Source of the DNA: Sphingomonas kyeonggiensis
Lineage (GTDB): Bacteria; Pseudomonadota; Alphaproteobacteria; Sphingomonadales; Sphingomonadaceae
Direction of reading: 5' to 3'
Length of the DNA stretch: 64,000 nt
Assembly: GCF_030812785.1 (NCBI RefSeq)
Contig: NZ_JAUSTJ010000001.1
Location: 1,798,001 to 1,862,000, forward strand
The notes beneath the pieces are model-generated. The model was not told where the DNA came from. It did no database searches and worked only from the letters and a program-made list of their open reading frames with translations. A program made the translations under genes and the position numbers. Below are positions 1-8,196 of the stretch, in pieces (position 1 is the first letter of the stretch; each line of letters begins with the position of its first letter).

Positions 1-556
1 GCTTCGCCCCGGCATCGCAGCGCGCGCGGATGCGCTGGTAGACGATCGGGTGGCACCAGGCGGTGTTCGAGCCGACCAGTATGATCAGGTCGGCCGCGTC
101 GAGATCGTCATAGCTCGCCGGCACCACGTCCTCGCCGAACGCGCGGACATGGCCGACCACCGCGCTCGACATGCAGAGCCGCGAATTGGTGTCGATGTTG
201 CCCGAGCCGATGAACCCCTTCATCAGCTTGTTGGCGACATAATAATCCTCGGTCAGCAGCTGGCCCGAGACATAGAAGGCGACGCTGTCCGGCCCATGCT
301 CGGCGATCGCCTGCTTGAAGCGCTTCGCGACCAGGTCCAGCGCCTTGTCCCAGCTCGCCCGGCGCTTGCCGGTCATCGGGTGGAGCAGCCGGCCCTCGAG
401 GCCCACCGTTTCGCCGAGATGCGTGCCCTTGGAGCAGAGCCGGCCGCGATTGGCGGGATGCTCGGGGTCGCCCTTGATCGCGACCGCGCGCGCGCCGGTT
501 CGCGTCGCGACGATCCCGCAGCCGACTCCGCAATAGGCGCAGGTGGTGCGGGTCAC
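1..556 (-). CDS. nasA: Assimilatory nitrate reductase catalytic subunit, N-terminal part (runs off the window)
   Basis: Reduces nitrate to nitrite in the cytoplasm with a Mo-bis-MGD cofactor and a [4Fe-4S] cluster. The first 185 residues are visible. Cys6, Cys9, Cys13 and Cys41 form the C-x2-C-x3-C-x27-C cluster motif, Lys43 follows as in the family, and a later SRLCMSS segment holds the likely molybdenum-ligand Cys. The start is a GTG at 556 (VTRTTCAYCGVGC), preceded by a purine-rich GGGAGAGGGAGAA stretch that can act as ribosome binding site. It lies downstream of nirD on the same strand, separated by a palindromic repeat. The C-terminal two thirds or more lie outside the window, so it cannot be told here whether a C-terminal BFD/Fe-S or flavoprotein extension exists. 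Confidence 0.93.
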   Translation of the reverse strand, partial: MTRTTCAYCGVGCGIVATRTGARAVAIKGDPEHPANRGRLCSKGTHLGETVGLEGRLLHPMTGKRRASWDKALDLVAKRFKQAIAEHGPDSVAFYVSGQLLTEDYYVANKLMKGFIGSGNIDTNSRLCMSSAVVGHVRAFGEDVVPASYDDLDAADLIILVGSNTAWCHPIVYQRIRARCDAGAK

Positions 557-557
557 T

Positions 558-665
558 TCTCCCTCTCCCCGCTCGCGGGGAGAGGGCCGGGGAGAGGGGC
601 GTATCGATGGCGCGTGGCGCTTTCCCCTCTCCCCGACCCTCTCCCCAGGAGGGGAGAGGGAGAAG
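558..665. repeat. Compound palindromic repeat of CTCTCCCC/GGGGAGAG units
   Basis: Fills most of the nirD-nasA gap. A hairpin CTCTCCCC-gctc-GCGGGGAGAG near 564-585 is followed by CGGGGAGAGGGG near 588-599, which pairs with CCCCTCTCCCCG near 624-635, and by another CTCTCCCC/GGGGAGAG pair near 640-660. This is the typical look of dispersed intergenic repeats in sphingomonads. The transcript of nirD-nasA must fold here, so it could modulate relative expression; this is inference. Confidence 0.75.
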
Positions 666-677
666 AGAAATTCTCCC

Positions 678-1016
678 TCACGCAGCAGCCCTTAGCGCAC
701 CCGCGCGGCAGATCAGCACGCGGCCGCCGCTGACCTTCACCGGGATCACCGGTGTGCAGCCCTTGTCCTCGCCCTGTGCCTGGCCGGTCGCCAGCGCGAT
801 GTTCCAGTTGTGCAGCGGGCAGGCGACGCTGTGGCCATGGACGATACCCTGGCTGAGCGGGCCGCCCTTGTGCGGGCAGCGATTGACCAGCGCGAACACC
901 TTGTCGTCGCCGGTGCGGAACACTGCGATCTCCTCGCCGCCCTCGACCGGCACGGTGCGGCTGCCGCGCACCGGGATCTCCTGCAGCCAGCCGATGTCGA
1001 GCCACTCGCCGATCAT
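678..1016 (-). CDS. nirD: Nitrite reductase [NAD(P)H] small subunit, Rieske-type
   Basis: A 112-aa partner of NirB in NAD(P)H-dependent nitrite reduction to ammonium. It is a single Rieske-fold domain and keeps the cluster-binding pattern C-x-H (CPHKGGPL) and C-x2-H (CPLHNW) around residues 50 to 70, unlike enterobacterial NirD, where these ligands are lost. The ATG at 1016 overlaps the nirB stop codon (ATGA), so it is probably translationally coupled to nirB. A longer open frame exists upstream but lies inside nirB. The hydrophilic core GIVHGHSVACPLHNWNIA is family-typical. Confidence 0.93.
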   Translation of the reverse strand: MIGEWLDIGWLQEIPVRGSRTVPVEGGEEIAVFRTGDDKVFALVNRCPHKGGPLSQGIVHGHSVACPLHNWNIALATGQAQGEDKGCTPVIPVKVSGGRVLICRAGALRAAA

Positions 1017-3478
1017 GCGATTTCCTCCTGGAGCATGGGTTTGAAGGCAGCCATGTGCGCGTGCTGTTCGCGTTCCTGGCCGGCGGCGCGCTCGGCCCAG
1101 GGGTCGTCCTGGCTGAAGGTCTGGGAGTGCCAGAAGCGCGCGGCGAGGGCGTCGCGCGCCTCCGCGTCCTCGACGATCCGGTCCTTGACGTACTGCAGCC
1201 CGACGCGCTCGATCCACGGCGCGGTGCGCTCGAGATAGCGCGCCTCCTCGCGGTAGAGTTGGACGAAGGCGGCGGCATAATGGAGCGACTCCTCCTCGGT
1301 CGCGACTTTCACCAGCAGGTCGGTCGCGCGGACATGGATGCCGCCATTGCCGCCGACATGGAGCTCGTAGCCCGAGTCCACGCAGACCACCCCGAAATCC
1401 TTGATCGTCGCCTCGGCGCAGTTCCGGGGGCAGCCCGAGACCGCCATCTTGAACTTATGCGGCATCCAGCTGCCCCAGAAGCCGCGCTCCAGCTTCACGC
1501 CCAGGCCCGTCGAATCCTGCGTGCCGAAGCGGCACCATTCGGAACCGACACAGGTCTTCACCGTGCGCAGCGCCTTGCCGTATGCATGGCCCGAGACCAT
1601 CCCGGCGGCATTCAGATCGGCCCAGACGGCGGGCAAATCCTCCTTCCTGATCCCGAAGATATCGAGCCGCTGGCCGCCGGTGACCTTGACCATCGGCGCG
1701 TCGTATTTCTCGACGACATCGGCGATCGCGCGCAGCTCCTGCGGGGTGGTGATCCCGCCCCACATGCGCGGGACGACCGAATAGGTGCCGTCCTTCTGGA
1801 TGTTGGCGTGCATCCGCTCGTTGACGAAGCGGCTCTGCTGGTCGTCCTGATATTCGCCGGGCAGCGCGCAGAGCAGGTAATAGTTGAGCGCTGGGCGGCA
1901 GCTCGAACAGCCATCGGGCGTCGACCAATGAAGCTTCTGCATCACCTCGGGGATCGAGCGCATGCCCTGCGCGACGATCTCGCGGCGAACATCGTCATGG
2001 CCGAAGCTGGTGCACTTGCACATCGTCTTCGGGCCGGACTGGACCGCGTCGCCCAGCGTCACCGCGAGCAACGTCTCGACCAGCCCGGTGCACGATCCGC
2101 AGCTCGCCGATGCCTTGCACCCCGCGCGCACCGCATCGAGGCTGCACGCGCCCTTCTCGATGCAGGCGACGACCTGGCCCTTGGACACGCCGTTGCAGCC
2201 GCAGATCTCGGCATCGTCCGAGAGCGCCGCAACGGCCGCTTTAGGGTCCGCCTGCCCCCCTCCCTGGGCGAAGGCCTGGCCGAAGATCAACAGGTCGCGC
2301 AGCTCGGAGATGTCCTCCTGCTTCTTGAGCAGGTCGAAATACCAGCTGCCATCGGCGGTATCGCCGTAGAGCACCGCGCCGACGATGCGGTCGTCCTTCA
2401 CCACCACGCGCTTGTAGATGCCGCGGCTGGCGTCGCGCAGCACGATGTCCTCGGCGCCGTCGCCGCCCGAAAAGTCGCCGGCGGAGAACAGGTCGATGCC
2501 CGAGACCTTGAGCTTGGTCGAGGTGACCGAGCCGCGATAGCCGGTGGGCGCCTCGACCAGCCCGTCGGCGAGCGCGCGGCACATCTCCCAGAGCGGCGCG
2601 ACCAGGCCATAGACATTGCCGTCATGCTCGACGCATTCGCCGACCGCGAGCACATCGGGGTCGCTGGTGACCATGTGATCGTCGACCTGGATGCCGCGGC
2701 CCACCGCCAGCCCGGCCTCGCGGGCGAGCGCGGTCGAGGGACGGATGCCGACCGCCATCACCACCAGGCTGGCCGGGATCACCCGCCCGTCCTTGAGCTT
2801 CACGCCCTCGACATGGGTATTGCCCAGGATCTCGGCGGTGTCGGCGCCGGTCAGGATGGTCTGGCCGCGCGATTCCAGTTCGGACTTGAGCAGCCAGCCG
2901 GCCGCCTCGTCGAGCTGGCGCTCCATCAGCGTCGGCATCAGGTGGAGCACGGTGACCTTCATGCCGCGCAACGTCAGGCCATGCGCCGCCTCGAGCCCGA
3001 GCAGGCCGCCGCCGATCACCACCGCGTCGCCGCCGCGCTCTGCCGCGGCGAGCATCGCGTCGACATCCTTCATGTCGCGGAAGCTGATCACGCCGGGCAG
3101 GTCCTTGCCCGGCACCGGGATGATGAAGGGATCGGAGCCGGTGGCGATCAGCAGCTTGTCGTAGCTGACGCTGCGCCCACTGGCCGCGGTGACGGTGCGT
3201 GCCTCCCTGTCGATCCCGGTGACGCTGTCGCCGGCGACCAGCTCGATGCCGTTGCCGTCATACCAGTCGCGCGGGTTGATCACGATCTCGTCGAACGTCT
3301 TTTCGCCGGCGAGAACAGGCGAGAGCATGATCCGGTTATAGTTCACATGCGGCTCGGCGCCGAAGATCGTCACGCGGTAGCGGTTCGGATCGCGGGCGAG
3401 CAGCTCCTCCACGGCGCGGCAACCGGCCATGCCGTTGCCGATCACCACAAGGTGCGGGCGTTCGATGTGATGCGTCAT
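1013..3478 (-). CDS. nirB: Nitrite reductase [NAD(P)H] large subunit
   Basis: This 821-aa enzyme reduces nitrite to ammonium in the cytoplasm. Domains in order: FAD/NAD(P)-binding reductase (VVIGNGMAGCRAVEELL at about residue 10; second dinucleotide motif VIGGGLLGLEAAHGL near 150), BFD-like [2Fe-2S] segment (CGCNGVSKGQV with CKASASCGSC, about 430-470), a second Cys-rich segment (MCKC ... DGCSSCRPALNYYLL), nitrite/sulfite reductase ferredoxin-like half-domain, then the siroheme/[4Fe-4S] site CVGSEWCRF and SGCPRNCAEA. Length matches the family. It ends in an ATGA overlap with nirD and starts 10 bp after the upstream outer membrane protein gene. Confidence 0.96.
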   Translation of the reverse strand: MTHHIERPHLVVIGNGMAGCRAVEELLARDPNRYRVTIFGAEPHVNYNRIMLSPVLAGEKTFDEIVINPRDWYDGNGIELVAGDSVTGIDREARTVTAASGRSVSYDKLLIATGSDPFIIPVPGKDLPGVISFRDMKDVDAMLAAAERGGDAVVIGGGLLGLEAAHGLTLRGMKVTVLHLMPTLMERQLDEAAGWLLKSELESRGQTILTGADTAEILGNTHVEGVKLKDGRVIPASLVVMAVGIRPSTALAREAGLAVGRGIQVDDHMVTSDPDVLAVGECVEHDGNVYGLVAPLWEMCRALADGLVEAPTGYRGSVTSTKLKVSGIDLFSAGDFSGGDGAEDIVLRDASRGIYKRVVVKDDRIVGAVLYGDTADGSWYFDLLKKQEDISELRDLLIFGQAFAQGGGQADPKAAVAALSDDAEICGCNGVSKGQVVACIEKGACSLDAVRAGCKASASCGSCTGLVETLLAVTLGDAVQSGPKTMCKCTSFGHDDVRREIVAQGMRSIPEVMQKLHWSTPDGCSSCRPALNYYLLCALPGEYQDDQQSRFVNERMHANIQKDGTYSVVPRMWGGITTPQELRAIADVVEKYDAPMVKVTGGQRLDIFGIRKEDLPAVWADLNAAGMVSGHAYGKALRTVKTCVGSEWCRFGTQDSTGLGVKLERGFWGSWMPHKFKMAVSGCPRNCAEATIKDFGVVCVDSGYELHVGGNGGIHVRATDLLVKVATEEESLHYAAAFVQLYREEARYLERTAPWIERVGLQYVKDRIVEDAEARDALAARFWHSQTFSQDDPWAERAAGQEREQHAHMAAFKPMLQEEIA

Positions 3479-3488
3479 GATTGGTCAC

Positions 3489-4670
3489 TCACAGGCTGAA
3501 ATCGAGCTGGAGCCACAGCTTGCGCGTGTCGGTCGCGAAGCTGGTGGCGCGGTAATCGGCATATTTGATCAGGGCGGCGAGGTGCTTGGCCGGCTTGAAG
3601 CCGAGCTGCAGGTCCCATTCCTCGCCGTAAAGGCGGGCGTTCCGGTCGCTGTCGAAGCGGTGGTAGATCGCCTGGAGCGTCACCGTCGGCGCCTTGCCGA
3701 GCGCCAACGCGTAGCTACCGCCGGCATAGAGGTCGCGGATGCCCTCAGCCGGGGTGACGAGGAATTTGTCCGCCCAGCCCTGGAACTTGTGGAGCGTCGC
3801 GAGCGGGGTCTGGAAGCTGGTGTTCGCCAGCCCCTTGTCGGCACCGAGTACCTCATAGCCGCCGCTCAGCCCGAGGGCCTTCACCTGCAGCTGCCCCTCG
3901 GCTAGCCAGTAATCGGCGGCATAGCGATTGGGATTGTCCCGCCAGTCCGACTGGCGGGCATAGCTCGCGACCAGCGACAGCTTGGCCGGGCCGAGGGGGA
4001 GGGTGGTCGTTGCCCGTCCGCCATAGGTCTGGCTTGAGAATTGCCGCCGCCCGGTCGCGTCCTGGTCAACCAGATAGGCGAAGCCCTTGGCCGTTACCGG
4101 GCCCAGCTTCGCCGTCGCGCCCGCGAAGACATTGTCGCCGCCGATCCCGGCGATAGGGCTTTCCACGCCGTAGATAGTCCGCGCCGCCCAGGCATAGGTG
4201 ACGTCGATCGCCACTGGCCCCAGCGCCTTGCTCTCGACCCGGACGGCATCGAAGGTCTGCTCGTTCTGCCGCCAGGCGACATTGCCGACGAAGCGCTGAT
4301 CGTCGAGCGCGATGCGCTGGCGGCCGGCAGTGAAGACCGTATCCTTGATCCCGCGATACTGGAGCTGGATCCGGTTGACCTCGACATTCTCGGGATCGGC
4401 CACGGTCGGGTAGGCGATGCGCCCGTTGACGCTGCTGTTGTAGCGCTCGACCAGCGCCAGCGTGCCTTCGCCCTCGGCGAGCAGTGCGAAATCGCCCTGC
4501 TTGAGCTCGAACCCGGCACGGACCCGCAGCGTAAGGGCATCGGCGTCGCGGGCGATCCCTGCCTGATCGACGCCCTCATAGCGAAGCCGGGCGTCGACCA
4601 GCGGCTTCATCTCCTGCGCCGCCGCCGGGGTGGCGATGAGCGCGAAGGGAAGGAGCGCCAGTGCGCGCAT
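3489..4670 (-). CDS. Alginate export-type outer membrane beta-barrel protein
   Basis: A 393-aa protein with a signal peptide ending near ATPAAAQ and alternating amphipathic strands down to a terminal aromatic residue region (LWLQLDFSL), the pattern of an outer membrane barrel. Sequence style (LRYEGVDQ at the mature N-terminus, FTAGRQRIALDDQRFVGNVAWRQNEQTFD) matches the alginate export/AlgE-like domain family. Placed between narK and nirB with a 1-nt TGATG overlap to narK, it is probably an outer membrane channel for nitrate or nitrite rather than for alginate. This role is inferred from context only; family membership is fairly firm. Confidence 0.82.
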   Translation of the reverse strand: MRALALLPFALIATPAAAQEMKPLVDARLRYEGVDQAGIARDADALTLRVRAGFELKQGDFALLAEGEGTLALVERYNSSVNGRIAYPTVADPENVEVNRIQLQYRGIKDTVFTAGRQRIALDDQRFVGNVAWRQNEQTFDAVRVESKALGPVAIDVTYAWAARTIYGVESPIAGIGGDNVFAGATAKLGPVTAKGFAYLVDQDATGRRQFSSQTYGGRATTTLPLGPAKLSLVASYARQSDWRDNPNRYAADYWLAEGQLQVKALGLSGGYEVLGADKGLANTSFQTPLATLHKFQGWADKFLVTPAEGIRDLYAGGSYALALGKAPTVTLQAIYHRFDSDRNARLYGEEWDLQLGFKPAKHLAALIKYADYRATSFATDTRKLWLQLDFSL

Positions 4671-5956
4671 CAGATCCGCACCCCCGCGGCTGCCGCCCAG
4701 CGCATCCGCCACTTGCCCTTGACGAAGGTCAGCGCGGCAAGCGCGCCCAGCGCCAGCATCGCGAAGATCAGGAAGCCGGGGCCGAAGCTGCCCGTCGCCT
4801 GGCGCGCGAAGCCGAGCGAGGAAGCGAGGTAGAAGCCGCCCACGCCGCCGGCCATGCCGACCAGCCCGGTCAGGATGCCGATCTCCTTGCCGAAGCGCTG
4901 CGGCACCAGCTGGAACACCGCGCCATTGCCGGTGCCGAGCGCCAGCATCGCGATGACGAACAGGGTGAGCGCGACGCCGAGGCTGGCGGGTGAGGTGCTG
5001 ACCCCGAGCAACGCGATCGCCGCGACGATATAGACGGCGGTCAGCGCCGCGACGCCGCCGACCCGGTCGGCCAGCGCGCCGCCGAGCGGGCGGACCAGCG
5101 ATCCGGCGAACACGCAGGCCGCGGTGCAATAGCCGGCGGTGATCGTGCTGAGCGCGAACTGGTCGCTGAAATAGATGGTCAGCGAGGAGGCGAGACCCGA
5201 GAAGCCGCCGAATGTGACGCCGTAGAACAGCATGAACCACCAGGCATCGGCGGTCTTGAGCGGCTCGAGATAGGCGGCGAGCGGCTTGGGCGCGGGCTGA
5301 TTCGGCGCATCCTTGGCCAGCACGACATAGACGACCAGCACGATCGCCAGCGGGATGCAGACCAGCCCCAGCACCGCGTTCCAGCCGAACGCCTTGGCGA
5401 GCATCGGCGCGAACAGCGCGGCGAGCACCGTGCCCGAATTGCCCATGCCGGCAATGCCCATCGCCTTGCCCTGATGCTCGGGCGGATACCAGCGGCTGGC
5501 GAGCGGCAGCGCCACCGCGAAGCTGGCGCCGGCAAAGCCGAGCACGCCGCCCAGCGCCAGCGTGCCGGCGAAGCTGTGCACGCCCAGCCGCCAGGCGGTG
5601 AGCAGGCCGGCGATCACGATCACCTGGCCGATCACGCCGGTGCGCTTCGGCCCGATCCGGTCGGCGAGCAGCCCGACGAGCAGGCGCAGCATCGCGCCGG
5701 CGAGGGTGGGGGTTGCCACCATCAGGCCCTTCTGCGCCGGGCTCAGCCCGATATCCCGGGCAATCTCCGGCGCGAGCGGGCCGAGCAGCACCCAGACCAT
5801 GAAGGCCAGGTCGAAATAGAGGAAGGCGGCGATCAGCGTCGGCGTGTGGCCGCTGCTCCAGAATGCCGACTTCGCCTTGCGCTGCGGGAAGCTGTCGATG
5901 TCGGCACCCCCGCCGATCGCCTCGAAGCCTTCGCGCGCCAGTTCCGCGATCTTCAT
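4670..5956 (-). CDS. narK: Nitrate/nitrite transporter of the NarK/NasA MFS family
   Basis: A 428-aa major facilitator transporter that should import nitrate and/or export nitrite at the inner membrane. About 12 hydrophobic segments are visible. The nitrate signature GMGNSGTVLAALFAPMLA lies near residue 170 and a second glycine-rich copy (GTGNGAVFQLVPQRFGKEIG) in the second half. The N-terminus carries about 30 cytoplasmic residues before the first membrane helix. The ATG at 5956 follows a leader with an intrinsic terminator (5986-6035), so expression probably depends on antitermination. It is the first gene of the nitrate structural operon. Confidence 0.93.
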   Translation of the reverse strand: MKIAELAREGFEAIGGGADIDSFPQRKAKSAFWSSGHTPTLIAAFLYFDLAFMVWVLLGPLAPEIARDIGLSPAQKGLMVATPTLAGAMLRLLVGLLADRIGPKRTGVIGQVIVIAGLLTAWRLGVHSFAGTLALGGVLGFAGASFAVALPLASRWYPPEHQGKAMGIAGMGNSGTVLAALFAPMLAKAFGWNAVLGLVCIPLAIVLVVYVVLAKDAPNQPAPKPLAAYLEPLKTADAWWFMLFYGVTFGGFSGLASSLTIYFSDQFALSTITAGYCTAACVFAGSLVRPLGGALADRVGGVAALTAVYIVAAIALLGVSTSPASLGVALTLFVIAMLALGTGNGAVFQLVPQRFGKEIGILTGLVGMAGGVGGFYLASSLGFARQATGSFGPGFLIFAMLALGALAALTFVKGKWRMRWAAAAGVRI

Positions 5957-5985
5957 CCGCTCTGCCTTCCTGTGCCGCAGGCACG

Positions 5986-6035
5986 AAAAAAGCCGCTGTC
6001 GATCTCCCGCGAGGCGGGGATCGGACAGCGGCTTT
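5986..6035 (-). terminator. Leader terminator (attenuator) of the narK-nirBD-nasA operon
   Basis: On the minus-strand transcript, AAAGCCGCTGTC pairs with GACAGCGGCTTT, with a further inner stem GATC-CCCGC/GCGGG-GATC, followed by six U. It is a very stable intrinsic terminator located 30 nt upstream of the narK ATG and downstream of nasS. In this position it would stop transcription before the structural genes unless antitermination takes place, as known for NasR/NasT systems. Confidence 0.9.
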
Positions 6036-6087
6036 GCTGAATTCCGGTGGATGCTCGCGCCTACTTCGCCGCGAAGATCCGATATGC

Positions 6088-6142
6088 GTCACCCGGCCAT
6101 TCGGGCGACTCGCTTAAGCTGACGCGAAGTCGGTTTCTTCGC
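6088..6142 (-). promoter_or_regulatory. Two-hairpin leader, probable NasT (ANTAR) target RNA
   Basis: Between the nasS stop and the leader terminator the transcript forms two hairpins. The first (6142-6124) has a 6-bp stem GCGAAG/CTTCGC and a 7-nt loop AAACCGA. After 14 nt, the second (6109-6088) has an 8-bp stem GTCGCCCG/CGGGTGAC (one G.U pair) closing the hexaloop AATGGC, with A at position 1 and G at position 4, the established ANTAR recognition signature. The first loop is off-consensus by length. The promoter was not identified; it may lie within the end of nasS, or nasTS transcripts may read through. Confidence 0.75.
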
Positions 6143-6155
6143 AAGTGCAAAAATT

Positions 6156-7364
6156 TCAGCTTTGTTTCAGTCCGCGCAAATAGGCCTCGAGGTCCTGCGG
6201 ATCGAAGGCGCGGCCGTCGAAGAACCGGTCGGGCGCCAGGGTCAGGCTGCCCTCATGCGAGGCGGCGGCGAGGGGGCTGGTAAGCGCGCCCTCCACCTTC
6301 ATGCTCGCCCCCGGCATGGCGACGCCGCGCCCGGCCAATGCGCTGCGGTAGAGATCGGAGCGGAACACGCCCGCCGCGGCACGCTCCGCCTCGGCGCTGG
6401 GCTCGACCATGTTCCAGCGGACGAACTGCGAATAGATCCACAGCGCCTGGCTACGCCACGGGAAGTTCGCTGCACCGCGGTGGAAAACGGTAAAGTTGGG
6501 CAGGTCGACCACGTCGCCGCCCTGCATCAGCGGCATCCGCCCGGCGAGTGCCTGGACGATCAGGTCGGCAGGCTGGCCGACATGGTCGGGCCGGGAGAGC
6601 AGGGTCGCCAGCTCCTGGCGGTTGGCCGGATCGTCGCACCAGGCGGCGGCACGGTCGAGCGCGCGGAGCAGGCGGCCGAGCGTCTCGCCATTGGCCTCGG
6701 CCCAGTCGGCGCGGGTGGCGAGCACCTTCTCCACGCCGCGCTGCCAGATGTTGACGCCGGCGGCGGCGATCTCGCCGATCCCCTCGGCCACCGCCACGCT
6801 GCTCCACGGCTCGCCGGCGATGAAGCCGTCGATCTCGCCGAGGCGCAGCGCCTGGACCATCAGCGAGGGGGGCAGCACGCGCAGGGTGACGTCGCGGTCG
6901 GGGTTCACGCCGGCATAGGCCAGCCAGTAGCGCAGCATCAGCGCATGGCTCGAATAGCGGTGGACGATGCCGATCACCGGCTTGCGGCGGTGCAGCCCGA
7001 TCGCCGCGGCGAAGTCGTGCGCGGTGGCGATCGGATCCTCGACCCGGTTGCGCGGATCGGGATCGAGCGCGGCGGCCAGCTCGGCGGAGAGGGTCAGGGC
7101 ATTGCCATTGTCGTTGAGCTTGAACGGAGCGGCGATCGCGCAGGGCGCCTGGCTCAGCCCCAGGGTCACCGCCACGGCGAGCGGGGCGAGCATGTGTGCG
7201 CATTGCACCTGGCCATAGACCAGCCGGTCGCGCACCGTCGCCCAGCTGGTGTCGCGCACCAGCGTCAGCGCGATCCCCTCGGCTTCGGCAAAGCCGCGTT
7301 CGCGCGCGACGATCAGCGGGGCGCTGTCGGTCAGCGGCAGGAAGGCGATCGAAAGCGGCGTCAT
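6156..7364 (-). CDS. nasS: NasS-type nitrate/nitrite sensor protein
   Basis: A 402-aa cytoplasmic relative of the NrtA/CmpA nitrate-binding proteins. It lacks a signal peptide (starts MTPLSIAFLPLTDSAPLIVA), as expected for the sensor rather than the periplasmic transporter component. Conserved stretches include LVYGQVQCAHMLAP and a PWRSQALWIYSQFVRW segment near the C-terminus. In known systems NasS holds NasT inactive until nitrate or nitrite binds. The start overlaps the nasT stop (ATGA), so the two are co-translated. Confidence 0.9.
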   Translation of the reverse strand: MTPLSIAFLPLTDSAPLIVARERGFAEAEGIALTLVRDTSWATVRDRLVYGQVQCAHMLAPLAVAVTLGLSQAPCAIAAPFKLNDNGNALTLSAELAAALDPDPRNRVEDPIATAHDFAAAIGLHRRKPVIGIVHRYSSHALMLRYWLAYAGVNPDRDVTLRVLPPSLMVQALRLGEIDGFIAGEPWSSVAVAEGIGEIAAAGVNIWQRGVEKVLATRADWAEANGETLGRLLRALDRAAAWCDDPANRQELATLLSRPDHVGQPADLIVQALAGRMPLMQGGDVVDLPNFTVFHRGAANFPWRSQALWIYSQFVRWNMVEPSAEAERAAAGVFRSDLYRSALAGRGVAMPGASMKVEGALTSPLAAASHEGSLTLAPDRFFDGRAFDPQDLEAYLRGLKQS

Positions 7365-7942
7365 CGCCCGTCTCCAAACAGGTCGGCGGCTGTGATCAGG
7401 GCTTCGGCGACCTCGACGATCCGCCGTCCCTGCTTCATCGCGGTGGTGCGCAGCAGCGCATAGGCCTCGGGCTCGCTGAGGCCGCGGCTCTGCATCAGGA
7501 TCGCCTTGGCGCGGTCGAGTGTCTTGCGCTCGGCCAGTTCGGTGCGCGCGGCGTCCAGCTCGGTCTGCAGCCGGGAGAAGGCATTGAACCGTCGGATCGC
7601 CAACTCGAGCACCGGCTTCACCCGGTCCTTGCGCAGCCCGTCGACGACATAGGCGGAGACGCCGGCGTCGATCGCCGCGCCGATCATGCCGTCGTCGGAC
7701 TGGTCGACGAACATCGCGATCGGCCGCGCCAGCGCGCGGCTCACCGCGAGCATCTCTTCCAGCGAATCGCGATTGGCGTTGCCGAGGTTCATCAGCACGA
7801 CATCGGGCGCCATCCGCTCGAGCCGCGCCACAAAGGCGCCGTGCGGGGGCACGACTTCGATCTCCTCGAAGCCGGCATCGCGCAGACCCTCCTCGAGGAT
7901 CGTGGCGCGCAGCCCGCTGTCGTCGATGATGGCAATACGCAA
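7361..7942 (-). CDS. nasT: NasT-type antiterminator with pseudo-receiver and ANTAR domain
   Basis: A 193-aa regulator: receiver-like domain (about 1-120) and an ANTAR RNA-binding domain (about 125-190, ending RIVEVAEALITAADLF; RAKAILMQSRGLSEPEAYAL is the core). It should bind the narK leader and prevent termination. The residue at the phosphoacceptor position appears to be Asn52 (DVVLMNLGN) and the usual receiver Lys is not evident (SAYVVDGL), so regulation is likely by NasS binding and not phosphorylation. The start is TTG at 7942 (MRIAIIDDSG) with GGGGAC six nt upstream. Confidence 0.9.
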   Translation of the reverse strand: MRIAIIDDSGLRATILEEGLRDAGFEEIEVVPPHGAFVARLERMAPDVVLMNLGNANRDSLEEMLAVSRALARPIAMFVDQSDDGMIGAAIDAGVSAYVVDGLRKDRVKPVLELAIRRFNAFSRLQTELDAARTELAERKTLDRAKAILMQSRGLSEPEAYALLRTTAMKQGRRIVEVAEALITAADLFGDGR

Positions 7943-8012
7943 CGTCAGGTCCCCAAGCCTACGCGCGCGAGGCTAGGCCGGTCGCTTCACAGGTCAACGT
8001 CGCGGCGGTGCG

Positions 8013-8192
8013 TCACAGCGGGCAGGTTTCGCAGCCGCTCGCAGGCTTGTCATGCTCGGCGCGTTCGCGCGGGGCCTTCGGCGCATCCAGCGCGAGAAGC
8101 TCTTCCCCCATATTATCTTCCTCGATCCCGGTTTCGGTATGCGTCTTGTGGACGTGTCGTATCATCGTCGCCCATTGGCGGAATGAACCCAT
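8013..8192 (-). CDS. Small 59-aa protein of unknown function
   Basis: ATG at 8192, stop at 8013. The product starts MGSFRQWATMIRHVHKTHTE and ends GCETCPL. It is charged, without membrane segment, and has a C-terminal C-x2-C pair that could bind metal or form a disulfide. Codon use fits the neighbours. A good GAGGGG ribosome binding site stands seven nt before ATG, but inside a perfect 11-bp hairpin (8197-8230). It lies between rdgB and nasT on the same strand. No family is recognised; coding status rests on the start context and codon use. Confidence 0.6.
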   Translation of the reverse strand: MGSFRQWATMIRHVHKTHTETGIEEDNMGEELLALDAPKAPRERAEHDKPASGCETCPL

Positions 8193-8196
8193 CTGC

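Noticed and set aside
1055..3499. Long open frame of about 814 codons on the plus strand opposite nirB
   Set aside because: It is the antisense shadow of nirB, whose motifs are unambiguous; the plus-strand product is Asp/His/Arg-rich with no family features. High GC third positions leave such frames open.
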